Assembly: GCF_003044065.1 (NCBI RefSeq)
Contig: NZ_PZJJ01000025.1
Coordinates: 1 to 47,493, forward strand
DNA length: 47,493 nucleotides
Source: Alkalicoccus saliphilus
GTDB taxonomy: Bacteria; Bacillota; Bacilli; Bacillales; Salisediminibacteriaceae
Direction: 5' to 3'
Part shown: one piece after another, positions 25,083 to 34,940 of the stretch
Layout of the letters: each line of letters begins with the position of its first letter
Numbering within the stretch: the first letter of the stretch is position 1
Program-made: the position numbers and the translations under genes
The notes under the pieces: generated by a model
What the model was told of the DNA's origin: nothing
Databases searched by the model: none
Seen by the model: the letters and a program-made list of their open reading frames with translations, nothing else

Positions 25083-25104
25083 AGTAATACCCCCTATAAC
25101 TCTA

Positions 25105-25139
25105 CTAATTTATGTATAACATTATTATACATAAATTAG
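25105..25139. promoter_or_regulatory. 35-bp inverted repeat upstream of the AAA+ gene
   Basis: Perfect 14-bp arms CTAATTTATGTATA (25105-25118) and complement (25126-25139) surround a 7-bp spacer, about 22 bp upstream of the TTG start. There is no T-run, so an operator is more likely than a terminator. No regulator gene lies within the island. Confidence 0.65.
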
Positions 25140-25240
25140 CTTAATAGTGGTTTTATTTCAAAATAAAGTAACAAAAAGATTGGAAAATTACTATATCAAG
25201 TACGTAAAAATTGAGGTCGCTACTTATAAATTTTCATGTT

Positions 25241-25708
25241 TTACCACTTTTCTTTAATATAAATATCGTAGTGATATGCCACTTCCCGCTCCCCCATCGA
25301 CTCATACAGAGCAACGGCCGGCTCGTCCTCCGCTTCTGCCTGAATAAACACGGCGGAGGCTTCAAGTTTTTGAGCTTCTTTAATAAGAAACTCCAGCAGG
25401 TGCGTGGCAATTTTCTTTCGGCGGAATTTTGCGTCCACAGCGAGATCGTAAATATAAATTTCGCACGTTTCCCTCTCGAGCTTGTCCATCACATATGCCG
25501 TCAGTCCGGCAACTACCTGTTCACCGGATAAAGCAGTACATACGATGATGTCTTTTTTAGCCAGCTGCTTCAGAACATACTCATCCGACGGCTTATTTTC
25601 AAGATACATTTCTTTTTCATCAAATGCTTCCGCATAAAGTTCGTTCAGCTCCCTCACCTGCTTTAACCCCCTGCTGGTGCTCTTAAGACGCTGGAACGTG
25701 ATCGACAT
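25241..25708 (-). CDS. AAC(3)-I-like GNAT acetyltransferase
   Basis: A GNAT N-acetyltransferase of about 155 residues resembling the aminoglycoside 3-N-acetyltransferase AAC(3)-I family. The CoA-binding segment IYIYDLAVDAKFRRKKIATHLL and the later IQAEAEDEPAVALYESMGERE with a terminal YHYDI are characteristic. The start is ATG 25708 behind GTGAGGTG. It diverges from arsR. Whether it acts on aminoglycosides is unknown; many chromosomal homologues have other substrates. Confidence 0.85.
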   Translation of the reverse strand: MSITFQRLKSTSRGLKQVRELNELYAEAFDEKEMYLENKPSDEYVLKQLAKKDIIVCTALSGEQVVAGLTAYVMDKLERETCEIYIYDLAVDAKFRRKKIATHLLEFLIKEAQKLEASAVFIQAEAEDEPAVALYESMGEREVAYHYDIYIKEKW

Positions 25709-25860
25709 AATAAAACACCTCACGATTCGATATAATTTTCCAACAAGCTGTGTAACAACAGTTCTCCTGCTTCCCAGTATATACCTAAATCATCTGCACA
25801 ACACGCAGCTTTCCAAAAAGCTCGTTAAAAACAAATTCAAGTGTTTTTTATCAACGGTTG

Positions 25861-25901
25861 ATTATATAACAAAACGATTATATACTTGATTTATTATATA
25901 C
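25861..25901. promoter_or_regulatory. Three direct repeats with 16-bp period upstream of arsR
   Basis: ATTATATAaC (25861), ATTATATAC (25877) and ATTATATAC (25893) start exactly 16 bp apart, ending 17 bp before the arsR start codon. They overlap the expected arsR promoter and are candidate ArsR binding half-sites, although ArsR operators are usually inverted repeats. Confidence 0.5.
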
Positions 25902-25918
25902 GATAATGAGGTGAGGGA

Positions 25919-26293
25919 ATGAAGAATCCTGATCTTTCTTCCTATGCAGCGATGCACAAAATGCTCGGAGACGAAAAACGTCTTCATACACTGCGTTTTT
26001 TATATGAGGCAGGCCTCTGCGTCTGTGATCTTGAAACGCTGCTCGACAGCAGTCAGCCCGCTGTCAGCCAGAGCCTGAGAAAACTGAAGCAGACTGGTAT
26101 GATCACGTCCCACAAGCATGATCAGTGGCAGATTTACAAGCTTAACAAAGAATATGCGCATTACGACCAGCTCGTACAGATACTTCAAAACCTCCCTTCT
26201 GCCAAAGAGCAGGTGGATGAGATCACGGCCAGCGGCCTCCGAACACGCTGCTCTATTGAAATTACAGAAATTCGATTTCTCGAGAAAAGCTGA
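25919..26293 (+). CDS. arsR: ArsR-family arsenic-responsive repressor
   Basis: A 124-residue winged-helix metalloregulator. The As(III)-binding motif GLCVCDLETLL places C34 and C36 at the start of the DNA-binding helix, and SSQPAVSQSLRKLKQTG is the recognition helix. ATG 25919 follows GAGGTGAGG. It heads the arsR-arsD-arsA-arsB operon and should derepress on arsenite or antimonite binding. Confidence 0.94.
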   Translation: MKNPDLSSYAAMHKMLGDEKRLHTLRFLYEAGLCVCDLETLLDSSQPAVSQSLRKLKQTGMITSHKHDQWQIYKLNKEYAHYDQLVQILQNLPSAKEQVDEITASGLRTRCSIEITEIRFLEKS

Positions 26294-26358
26294 TTCTGCT
26301 TCTATTTTCCTTAAGGCTGTATTAGTAAAATGAATGATTTTAAAGGAGGCACCATCTT

Positions 26359-26730
26359 ATGATTAAAAAAGTTGAAATTTTCGATCCTGCTCTCTGCTGC
26401 CCGACAGGTGTATGCGGGACGGATGTCAATCCGGAACTGACAAAGATAGCGAGACTTGTGTCTGTTTTGAACAGCATGGGTTACGACGTTAAACGCTACA
26501 ATCTCGCGCAGGAGCCTATGCCCTTCTCTACAAATTCTGAAGTAGTCAAACTGATGGAAAATGACGGAGTCGAGAGTCTGCCGGCGGTCGCTGCAGACGG
26601 CAAACTGACATTCAGCGGGCGCTACCCAACCGTGTCTGAATTTGCCTCCTGGTTCGATATCGAAGACGATAAGCTGCGGGAAAAGTTGAAAACACCAAAG
26701 AAAACGTTGAATATTTCTTTTAATAAATAA
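26359..26730 (+). CDS. arsD: Arsenite metallochaperone ArsD
   Basis: A 123-residue thioredoxin-fold protein that delivers As(III) to ArsA. The key cysteines C13, C14 and C19 are present in the sequence DPALCCPTGVCG. The pattern LPAVAADGKLTFSGRYPT is also typical. Start ATG 26359 follows AAAGGAGGC, 65 bp after arsR. Confidence 0.95.
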   Translation: MIKKVEIFDPALCCPTGVCGTDVNPELTKIARLVSVLNSMGYDVKRYNLAQEPMPFSTNSEVVKLMENDGVESLPAVAADGKLTFSGRYPTVSEFASWFDIEDDKLREKLKTPKKTLNISFNK

Positions 26731-26976
26731 AATTCTTCATCAGATTTTTAAAGAATAATTTTCCATTTTATAAGGCTTTGGCAGAGTTCTCTGCTGTTAT
26801 TACGTCCAACTCCGTTTTAACCGGGCCACCAAGGAGATTCCCAGAGCAGCCTGCGGCAGGATGAAAGCGGGAGCGGTATTAACAACCCCTATCCTTCCTG
26901 CTGTCTGCGAAGTTAAATTACGTTTAACTTCATTTAAAAAGAAATTTTGTTCAGATAATGAAGGAGGCCCCATACA
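26731..26976. other. arsD-arsA intergenic stretch
   Basis: About 245 bases without a supported gene. No clear terminator is present, so co-transcription of arsD and arsA is still likely. The SD GAAGGAGG for arsA lies at 26960-26967. Confidence 0.5.
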
Positions 26977-28740
26977 ATGAAACAATTAATGATCGGTGAT
27001 TTTGTCGATACAAACTATTTATTTTTTACAGGAAAAGGCGGAGTCGGCAAAACATCAGCTGCCTGCGCGACGGCAGTATCCCTTGCGGACCAGGGAAAGA
27101 AAGTACTTATTGTAAGCACTGATCCGGCTTCAAACCTGCAGGACGTGTTTGGTACGACACTTGCCAATAAACCGGCCCCCGTCCCCGGGGTGAAAAACCT
27201 TTACGCTGCCAATCTCGATCCTGAGGAGGCTGCCGCTTCGTACCGTAATAAAATAATTGATCCCTACCGCAATACGCTTCCTAAGGCTGCACTGGACAGT
27301 ATGGAGGAGCAGCTTTCCGGTGCCTGTACTGTGGAAATCGCAGCGTTCGATGAGTTTTCAACCCTTCTGACCGATGAAGACACAACCTCGGAATTCGATC
27401 ATATACTCTTTGATACAGCACCGACCGGCCATACGCTGCGGCTTCTGCAGCTGCCAAACGCGTGGAGCGATTTTCTTGAAACAAACGACAACGGCGTTTC
27501 CTGCCTCGGACCGCTGGCAGGTCTTGCAGACAAAAAAGCGCTATATCAGAAGACGGTGGAAGCTCTTGCCAATCCGGAGCGTACAAAACTCGTCCTTGTC
27601 GCCCGTCCGGATGACTCGACATTGATCGAAGCAGGAAAAGCAGCGGAAGAACTTGAAGAAATCGGCATCCGCAATCAGATGCTTGTCGTAAACGGAGTAT
27701 TTGAACGCTCTTCTGATGATCAAACAGCGATCCAGCTGGAAGCGATGCAGCAGGAAGCCCTGCAGTCCATTCCGGCCTATTTTGGCGACAAACCGACGTA
27801 TCATCTTCCGCTTGTTCCCTACAACCTTACAGGCTTTCAGGCACTCCGTGATTTGTTTGATCCGGAGGCACTGGAGATGATAGAAGAGATCCCGGAAACA
27901 GAGCCGATCAAGCTTCCTTCCATCAGTGAGATGATCGACGACCTGTCAGCTAAAAAACAGGGAGTTTTCATGACGATGGGGAAAGGCGGCGTCGGCAAAA
28001 CGACCGTTGCTGCGGCTGTCGCGGCCGGGCTTACGGACCGCGGGCACCGCGTCCTGCTCACGACGACTGATCCGGCGGCACACGTGGATCTTGTAATGGA
28101 TTCAGACAGCGGAGATAATCTTTTAACCGTGAGCCGCATCGATCCAAAAAAAGAAGTCGAGAAGTACAAAGCGCAGGTGCTCGAAAACGTCGGTGAAGAC
28201 CTGACAGAAGAGGAGCTTGCTTATATTAAGGAAGATCTTGAATCTCCGTGTACAGAAGAAATTGCTGTCTTCCGGGCATTTGCAGAAACTGTGGATCAGG
28301 CAAAAGATGCTTTTGTCGTTATCGACACCGCACCGACAGGACACACGCTGCTTCTCCTGGATGCTGCCCAGTCCTATCACCGGGAAGTCGAACGCACACA
28401 GGGTGATCTGCCGGAATCGGTCAAACAGCTGCTGCCCCGCCTCAGAAATCCGGAAGAAACGTTTATCAGCCTCGTCACGCTGCCGGAAGCAACCCCGGTC
28501 TATGAAGCAGGCCGTCTGCAGGAAGATCTCCGCCGGGCACAGATCGAACCGGCCTGGTGGATCATCAACCAGAGCTATCACGAAACCGGTACGACAGACC
28601 CGATTCTTTCGGGACGGGCCCATGCGGAAAGAAAGTGGATCCGCGAAGTACAGGAATCCTACTCCCGGAAAACGTGTATCATCCCGTGGCAGGCAGATAA
28701 GGTAAAAGGTCTGGAACGTCTGAAAACATTAATTAAATAA
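26977..28740 (+). CDS. arsA: Arsenite-activated ATPase ArsA
   Basis: A 587-residue duplicated ATPase driving arsenite export through ArsB. The A1 half has FTGKGGVGKTSAACA (residues 17-31) and the A2 half MGKGGVGKTTVAAAV (from about residue 333). Each half has the DTAPTGHTLRLL or DTAPTGHTLLLL signal-transduction motif. The As(III)-binding cysteines appear near residues 116 (SGACT), 175 (GVSCLG) and 424 (ESPCTEE), as in E. coli ArsA C113/C172/C422. Full length and apparently intact. Confidence 0.97.
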   Translation: MKQLMIGDFVDTNYLFFTGKGGVGKTSAACATAVSLADQGKKVLIVSTDPASNLQDVFGTTLANKPAPVPGVKNLYAANLDPEEAAASYRNKIIDPYRNTLPKAALDSMEEQLSGACTVEIAAFDEFSTLLTDEDTTSEFDHILFDTAPTGHTLRLLQLPNAWSDFLETNDNGVSCLGPLAGLADKKALYQKTVEALANPERTKLVLVARPDDSTLIEAGKAAEELEEIGIRNQMLVVNGVFERSSDDQTAIQLEAMQQEALQSIPAYFGDKPTYHLPLVPYNLTGFQALRDLFDPEALEMIEEIPETEPIKLPSISEMIDDLSAKKQGVFMTMGKGGVGKTTVAAAVAAGLTDRGHRVLLTTTDPAAHVDLVMDSDSGDNLLTVSRIDPKKEVEKYKAQVLENVGEDLTEEELAYIKEDLESPCTEEIAVFRAFAETVDQAKDAFVVIDTAPTGHTLLLLDAAQSYHREVERTQGDLPESVKQLLPRLRNPEETFISLVTLPEATPVYEAGRLQEDLRRAQIEPAWWIINQSYHETGTTDPILSGRAHAERKWIREVQESYSRKTCIIPWQADKVKGLERLKTLIK

Positions 28741-28812
28741 CCATTATCCACCGCGGTCAAAACGGAAAAATTCGTTTTGACCGCACCCGTTTATTAGACT
28801 GGAGGAAGTTTT

Positions 28813-30144
28813 ATGCTATCTATTTCACTGGCAGTGATTATTTTTCTTTTTACATTATACTTAGTGATCAGGCAGCCGAAAAATATTGGTATCGGCTGGT
28901 CGGCGAGCATCGGTGCCGTACTCGCACTCCTTGCAGGAGTCGTTAATTTTGCGGACGTTGGTGAAGTAACGGGTATTGTGTGGAACGCGACATTAACGTT
29001 TATCGGTATCATTATTATCTCTCTCATCCTGGATGAAATCGGCTTTTTTGAATGGGCAGCTTTACATATGGCACGCGTTGCCAAAGGAAACGGCGTGAAA
29101 ATGTTTGTTTTTGTTTCTCTTTTAGGAGCGGTTGTCGCAGCTTTCTTTGCTAATGACGGTGCGGCACTTATTTTAACTCCGATCGTTCTCGCGATGGTAC
29201 GGGCACTGAATTTCAAGGATGCGATGATTCTTCCGTTTATTATGGCAAGCGGGTTTATCGCTGATTCCACGTCCCTCCCGCTGATTGTCAGTAACCTCGT
29301 GAACATTGTATCTGCCGACTTTTTCGGCATCGGGTTTATTGAGTATGCTTCTGTCATGATCGTACCGAACTTTTTTGCTCTTTTTGCAAGTATTCTCGTG
29401 CTTTATATTTATTTCCGTAAAGACATACCTAAATCGTACGACATGTCAATGCTTCCGAAACCGGCAGAGGTTATTAAGGATCACAAAATGTTCCGTCTGT
29501 CCTGGGCTGTTCTCGGTGTGCTCCTCGCCGGCTATTTTATCAGTGAATTCATCTATATCAGTAACCCGGTTACAGGGGAATCCATGACGTTCCCTGTTTC
29601 CTTTGTGGCTCTGTCGATTGCCGGGTTCTTCCTGATTATGGCGAGCCGCAGCCATGCAGTCGATACGACGAAAGTAATGAAAGGTGCCCCATGGGGGATT
29701 GTCGTCTTCTCGATCGGAATGTATGTTGTCGTATTCGGACTCCGAAACGTCGGACTGACGGATGTGCTCGCAGGGGTCTTCCATAATGCCGGGGATCAGG
29801 GACTGTTTATCGGTACGATATCGATGGGCTTCATTGCTGCCTTTCTTTCCTCCGTTATGAACAATATGCCGACGGTGATGATCAATGCACTTGCCATTAA
29901 CGATGCAGCGTTAACCGGCACGATGGAACAGGCTTTCATTTATGCGAATATTATCGGATCCGACCTCGGTCCGAAGATTACGCCAATCGGTTCCCTCGCT
30001 ACGCTTCTCTGGCTCCATGTACTCGCTTTGAAAGGCGTAAAAATCAGCTGGGGCTACTACTTTAAAGTGGGGATCGTCATTACGATTCCAACATTGTTTA
30101 TTACGCTGACAGGACTTTATTTATGGCTGTTGATTATTGGATAA
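28813..30144 (+). CDS. arsB: Arsenite efflux permease ArsB
   Basis: A 443-residue ArsB/NhaD-type (ion transporter superfamily) membrane protein with about twelve helices. Family segments include [52 protein letters not shown] and [20 protein letters not shown]. Start ATG 28813 follows GGAGGAAG, 72 bp after arsA. With ArsA it forms the ATP-driven pump; alone it can act as a secondary transporter. Confidence 0.97.
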   Translation: MLSISLAVIIFLFTLYLVIRQPKNIGIGWSASIGAVLALLAGVVNFADVGEVTGIVWNATLTFIGIIIISLILDEIGFFEWAALHMARVAKGNGVKMFVFVSLLGAVVAAFFANDGAALILTPIVLAMVRALNFKDAMILPFIMASGFIADSTSLPLIVSNLVNIVSADFFGIGFIEYASVMIVPNFFALFASILVLYIYFRKDIPKSYDMSMLPKPAEVIKDHKMFRLSWAVLGVLLAGYFISEFIYISNPVTGESMTFPVSFVALSIAGFFLIMASRSHAVDTTKVMKGAPWGIVVFSIGMYVVVFGLRNVGLTDVLAGVFHNAGDQGLFIGTISMGFIAAFLSSVMNNMPTVMINALAINDAALTGTMEQAFIYANIIGSDLGPKITPIGSLATLLWLHVLALKGVKISWGYYFKVGIVITIPTLFITLTGLYLWLLIIG

Positions 30145-30473
30145 GGCAACAAAGAAAGAAACTGCATTAACAAAAGGGTCAGGACCATCCTGAACCCTAT
30201 TGTTCCGTAGTGTTGACTCAATTTCATCACTGCTTAATTTCTAAGACCTCCTGAATCGTTTCTTTTCACCTGGCTCGAAGAAAGCTTTTATCACAATCAT
30301 TTTCGCAGCCAGAATATTATTTCAGGTGATATATTACAATTACCTTATCGACGAATTATCTCTTCCGAAAAATTGTTTATGAAATTTATTCTTCTATAAA
30401 AGGTTTAACCTTTCTATATTGTGGAAAGCATAATATGTAGGCAGTTATAACTAGAAAGGAAGGGATAGACGTT
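30145..30473. other. Gap between arsB and the ferritin-like gene
   Basis: An imperfect hairpin near 30175-30199 (AGGGTCAGGA with TCCTGAACCCT) may terminate the ars operon weakly. Further right, AAAGGTTTAACCTTT (30399-30413) is a 15-bp palindrome containing GTTTAA, either an operator or a SigB -35; the corresponding SigB -10 is poor. No ORF is supported. Confidence 0.4.
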
Positions 30474-30905
30474 ATGGATCAAAAAATGCAGGAACTAATT
30501 GATGGTTTAAATGAGGATCTGGCGAACGAATACGCCGCGATTATTATGTACACGTATAACGCTTCAGTAGTCTCCGGACTTTTCCGTTCGGTGCTGAAAC
30601 CGTTTTTCGAAAGCGAGGTTGCGGATGAAAGCACCCACGCTCTCTATTTATCCGAAAAAATTAAGACGCTCGGCGGCACGCCGACAACGACACCGGCGAA
30701 AGTTGAACAGGTAACTGAAGTACGGGATCTGCTCGAACAGGCAAAAGAAGCAGAAATCGCAACGATTGAACGGTATGAAACACGCAAAAAGCAGGCTGAT
30801 GACCTGAATCTGACCGAATTGGTCGTTAAACTCGAAGACTTTATTACCGATGAAACCGGCCATAAAGAGGAAATCGAACGGCTGCTTCAGGACAGCCGTC
30901 TGTAA
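30474..30905 (+). CDS. Ferritin-like (rubrerythrin/bacterioferritin-type) diiron protein
   Basis: A 143-residue four-helix bundle. Candidate iron ligands are E19 (LANEYAA), E47 with H54 (FESEVADESTHALY), E95/E101 (EIATIERYE) and E127/H130 (DETGHKEEIE), giving the ExxH pairs of ferritin-like proteins. It probably handles iron or peroxide. Monocistronic, with a good SD (GAAAGGAAGG) before ATG 30474 and a strong terminator after. Confidence 0.85.
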   Translation: MDQKMQELIDGLNEDLANEYAAIIMYTYNASVVSGLFRSVLKPFFESEVADESTHALYLSEKIKTLGGTPTTTPAKVEQVTEVRDLLEQAKEAEIATIERYETRKKQADDLNLTELVVKLEDFITDETGHKEEIERLLQDSRL

Positions 30906-30920
30906 TTTAATAAAAGCTGC

Positions 30921-30952
30921 ATCCCGCCTTTTCATAAGGCGGGATTTTTTTA
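30921..30952 (+). terminator. Intrinsic terminator of the ferritin-like gene
   Basis: Stem ATCCCGCCTT with AAGGCGGGAT (30921-30930 with 30935-30944), short loop, seven T residues. Confidence 0.93.
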
Positions 30953-30966
30953 TAGAAAAAATTTTC

Positions 30967-30992
30967 TTTTTTGTTGCAAATGCAACAAAAAA
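30967..30992. promoter_or_regulatory. MarR-type operator
   Basis: Perfect 12-bp arms TTTTTTGTTGCA and TGCAACAAAAAA flank AA. The core TTGTTGCAAATGCAACAA resembles known MarR/OhrR operators. It lies 45 bp upstream of the marR-paiA-paiB operon and probably mediates autoregulation. Confidence 0.75.
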
Positions 30993-31039
30993 CATTTATA
31001 TTTAAGCCAGAAGCTGAATAATTCAGAAAGGAGTCAATG

Positions 31040-32034
<995 letters not shown>

Positions 32035-32054
32035 TATTTTAAGAGGAGGATCAG

Positions 32055-32678
32055 ATGTATATTCCGAAATATTTTAAAGTCGAAAATACGGATGAGATTT
32101 TGGACTTTGTCGAGCAGCACTCTTTTGGCACGGTGGTCACTACCGATCAGGGAAAGCCGATCGCCACGCATCTGCCGCTGCAGCTGGTAAAAGAAGAGGA
32201 GTCGTATTTTGTAACAGGACACGCGGCTTATGGAAACCCTCAATGGAAAACACTCGAAGCGAATGAGGAAGTACTGGTGATGTTCCAGGGTCCGCACGCT
32301 TATATATCTTCTTCCTGGTATGAAAAGGAAAATGTCCCGACCTGGAACTACCAGGCCGTACATATTTACGGTACAGCCACCCTTCTAAACGAAGAAGAAT
32401 TGAAAAAAGACCTGGCCAAGCTGCTGGAAAAATTCGAAAAACAGCGTGAAAATCCAGTTTTATGGGAGAATTTGTCTACTGAGTTACTTGAAAATCAGCT
32501 GAAAGGAATTGTCGGATTTAAAATTAAAGTTCACGACATTCAAGCTGCCTACAAACTTAGTCAAAATCGTCATACAGAGGATTATGAGAATATTATTCAC
32601 CAGCTGTATAAAGAAAAGAACCCTTCTTCGTCTCAGGTGGCACGCTCGATGGAGAAAAACTTTAGAGAGAACAAATAA
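32055..32678 (+). CDS. paiB: FMN-binding negative transcriptional regulator PaiB
   Basis: A 207-residue split-barrel flavin-binding-like protein homologous to PaiB, a repressor of sporulation and protease genes in B. subtilis. Key segments are FGTVVTTDQGKPIATHLPL, GHAAYGNPQWK, VMFQGPHAYISSSWYE, VPTWNYQAVHIYG and LLENQLKGIVGFKIKV. Start ATG 32055 follows AGGAGGATCAG. It ends the marR-paiA-paiB operon. Confidence 0.95.
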   Translation: MYIPKYFKVENTDEILDFVEQHSFGTVVTTDQGKPIATHLPLQLVKEEESYFVTGHAAYGNPQWKTLEANEEVLVMFQGPHAYISSSWYEKENVPTWNYQAVHIYGTATLLNEEELKKDLAKLLEKFEKQRENPVLWENLSTELLENQLKGIVGFKIKVHDIQAAYKLSQNRHTEDYENIIHQLYKEKNPSSSQVARSMEKNFRENK

Positions 32679-32746
32679 TTTTTCAGGGTTAATATGTCGG
32701 CCATATTATAAATACTGTCTCTAAAATGCTCCCCTCCTTCCATTAG

Positions 32747-32776
32747 AGCTGCACCACGTTATCGGTGCAGCTTTTT
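32747..32776 (+). terminator. Intrinsic terminator downstream of paiB
   Basis: A perfect 9-bp stem AGCTGCACC with GGTGCAGCT (32747-32755 with 32764-32772) is followed by TTTTT. It lies about 70 bp after the paiB stop. Confidence 0.88.
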
Positions 32777-32915
32777 AAATTATTATTCTGTTTTCATATA
32801 TATCTGCGCGCCGACTTCCTCGCTGCTGTACGTCATTTAATGACACATGAACCCGTGCAGGTGAAAAATTTAATTAGAAAGACTCCAGGAAAGTCATGGT
32901 ACAATCAAAGTGTAA

Positions 32916-32934
32916 TATAATGGAAGCGCTTAAT
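32916..32934 (+). promoter_or_regulatory. -10 box with cre-like site before sdhB
   Basis: TATAAT (32916-32921) abuts TGGAAGCGCTTAAT (32921-32934), which matches most of the CcpA catabolite-responsive element pattern, the final CA excepted. A site overlapping the start of transcription would repress initiation. The -35 is not convincing. Confidence 0.45.
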
Positions 32935-32960
32935 TCTTAGAAAATAAGGAGGGGCTTCAA

Positions 32961-33722
32961 ATGGCAGAGAATAAAAAGGTGCGTTTTATCATCGAAAGAC
33001 AGGATGATCCGGACAGTAAGCCGTACATGCAGACGTTTGAAGTGGACTATCGCCCGAGTATGAACGTGATCACTGCTTTAATGGCAATCCGCACTTACCC
33101 TGTGGATGCTGAGGGTAATAAGACGACTCCGGTAGCGTGGGATATGAGCTGCCTTGAAGAAGTCTGCGGAGCTTGTTCCATGATGATTAACGGGACAGCG
33201 CGGCAGTCATGCACTGCTCTCGTGGACAAACTCGACCAGCCTATTAAGCTGGAACCGATGAGAACCTACCCTGTTGTGCGGGACCTTGTTGTAGACCGCT
33301 CCAGTATGTTTGCCTCCCTCAAGAAGTTAAAAGCATGGATTCCTATTGATGGTATACATGACCTCGGACCAGGGCCGAGAATGTCAGAGAAAAAACGCGC
33401 ATGGGCGTATGAACTCTCCAAATGCATGACGTGCGGCGTGTGCCAGGAAGCCTGCCCGAACGTAAATGACCGCTCCAATTTTATCGGACCCGCCCCAGCT
33501 ACCCAGCCACGTCTTTTTAACGCGCACCCTACAGGGGCAATGAACAAAGCCGAGCGGCTTCATGCCCTTATGGAACTCGGCGGCCTGCAGGGATGCAGCA
33601 ATGCGCAGAACTGTGTGCGTGTCTGTCCTAAAGGTATTCCACTTACCACGTCGATAGCAGCCCTTAACCGCGATATGATCATTCAGTCTTTCAGAGACTT
33701 CTTTGGCAGTGACAGCGGCTGA
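32961..33722 (+). CDS. sdhB: Solitary succinate dehydrogenase iron-sulfur subunit
   Basis: 253 residues, the same length as B. subtilis SdhB and very similar throughout. [2Fe-2S] ligands are C64, C69, C72 and C84 (SCLEEVCGACS, RQSC). [4Fe-4S] and [3Fe-4S] ligands are in KCMTCGVCQEACP and QNCVRVCPKG. ATG 32961 follows AAGGAGG. No sdhC or sdhA is adjacent; the next gene is on the other strand. It is therefore either a second, detached copy or the only sdhB relocated away from sdhCA. Its own promoter and cre-like site suggest separate regulation. Confidence 0.95.
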   Translation: MAENKKVRFIIERQDDPDSKPYMQTFEVDYRPSMNVITALMAIRTYPVDAEGNKTTPVAWDMSCLEEVCGACSMMINGTARQSCTALVDKLDQPIKLEPMRTYPVVRDLVVDRSSMFASLKKLKAWIPIDGIHDLGPGPRMSEKKRAWAYELSKCMTCGVCQEACPNVNDRSNFIGPAPATQPRLFNAHPTGAMNKAERLHALMELGGLQGCSNAQNCVRVCPKGIPLTTSIAALNRDMIIQSFRDFFGSDSG

Positions 33723-33867
33723 ACTGTCCTCCCCTGCTAAATCCACCATCGGAACCGCCTTCATTTTTCCTGCAGACAGGCCGTTGCCCCTGCCCCTCAT
33801 TAGTTAAAAAACAGTTCCTAGTATTCTGCAAAATAACCTTTCGTTTTAACGATGTGTTTATTATTAT

Positions 33868-34737
33868 TCAAAGCTTCTGTTCATGATCCTTTAAAAAAGC
33901 AAGCAGCTTTTCATCGACCTCCTCCGCCCTATCTCCGAGCCAGATAATGTGCCCCCACGAATCGAGAAGCTCAACAGCGGTATGTGGTATGTGGGAAGCG
34001 GCGTGCTGTGCATGTTCCACCGGGACGGAGCTGTCAAAACGGCTGTGCATAATAAGCACCGGACTGGAAATGGCTTCGAGCTGCTCCACAGTAATCATCT
34101 TCGTCTGCTCCAAATCTATGAGAAATCCTTCTCCGGATCGCTGGCGCCGGTTCATAGATGAGAGAATCAGATGGTCGCCCCGGCCGATACGGTCCGACGC
34201 TTCCGCGTATGTCAACAGACTGAAAGAAGAAAACATCTGTTTCAGCATAAAGCGTGGGAACAAGCTGCTTAAGGAAGCAATCAGCTGCCAAGTATACTTT
34301 TCTGTTTTAGGATGAAACAATATGCGTGCAGCCTTATATGTTCTGTCTTCCGGTTTCAGCCATTCTTTAGTCACCGCCGACTGAAGGGTAAGCGAACGGA
34401 CAAGTTCCGGAAATGCCGCTGAAAATGCAATTCCCGTTGGCCCGCCTGCGGACGCAGCCACGACATGGACCCTGCCAACTTTCAGATGCTGCAGCAGTGC
34501 TTCGTAGGCACGGCATGCCTCCTGCAAGGTGCGGACGATGGAAGCCGACGTTCCGCCATAACCTGCGCGTGACGGGGTAATTACAGAAAAACCGCTGTCG
34601 ATAAGCGGCTGATAGCCTGCTTCCTCAAAACAGCTGGAATGTCCTCCGTGAAACATCAGCAGCGGAATTCCTTCTCCGTGAATCGTGTATTCAATGGTCC
34701 AGTTTTCTTTTGTAAACGTGCCGTAGACAGATCGCAT
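33868..34737 (-). CDS. Alpha/beta-hydrolase fold protein
   Basis: 289 residues. The oxyanion loop MFHGGHSS, nucleophile elbow AASAGGPTG (Ser flanked by Ala and Gly rather than the canonical GxSxG), acid residue near MHSRFDSSVPVEHA and catalytic His in DSWGHIIW are visible. Start ATG 34737 follows AGGAGGGG. Substrate unknown. It is monocistronic. Confidence 0.87.
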   Translation of the reverse strand: MRSVYGTFTKENWTIEYTIHGEGIPLLMFHGGHSSCFEEAGYQPLIDSGFSVITPSRAGYGGTSASIVRTLQEACRAYEALLQHLKVGRVHVVAASAGGPTGIAFSAAFPELVRSLTLQSAVTKEWLKPEDRTYKAARILFHPKTEKYTWQLIASLSSLFPRFMLKQMFSSFSLLTYAEASDRIGRGDHLILSSMNRRQRSGEGFLIDLEQTKMITVEQLEAISSPVLIMHSRFDSSVPVEHAQHAASHIPHTAVELLDSWGHIIWLGDRAEEVDEKLLAFLKDHEQKL

Positions 34738-34940
34738 TTAAACCCCTCCTTCGTTGTTTAACTCATTAATCTTCTTAAATTATGCGTCATGATGCTCCCA
34801 TTCATTTACTCCCTATTTTATCACGAAATGACCGTACTGGATTTCCACTCCCCTTCCGGCTGCCAAGTTTATCTGCCCTTTTCCTGCTCATGTGAATTTC
34901 CGCACTGTTTGTATCAAACGTATAAAGGAGTGATCCACAA

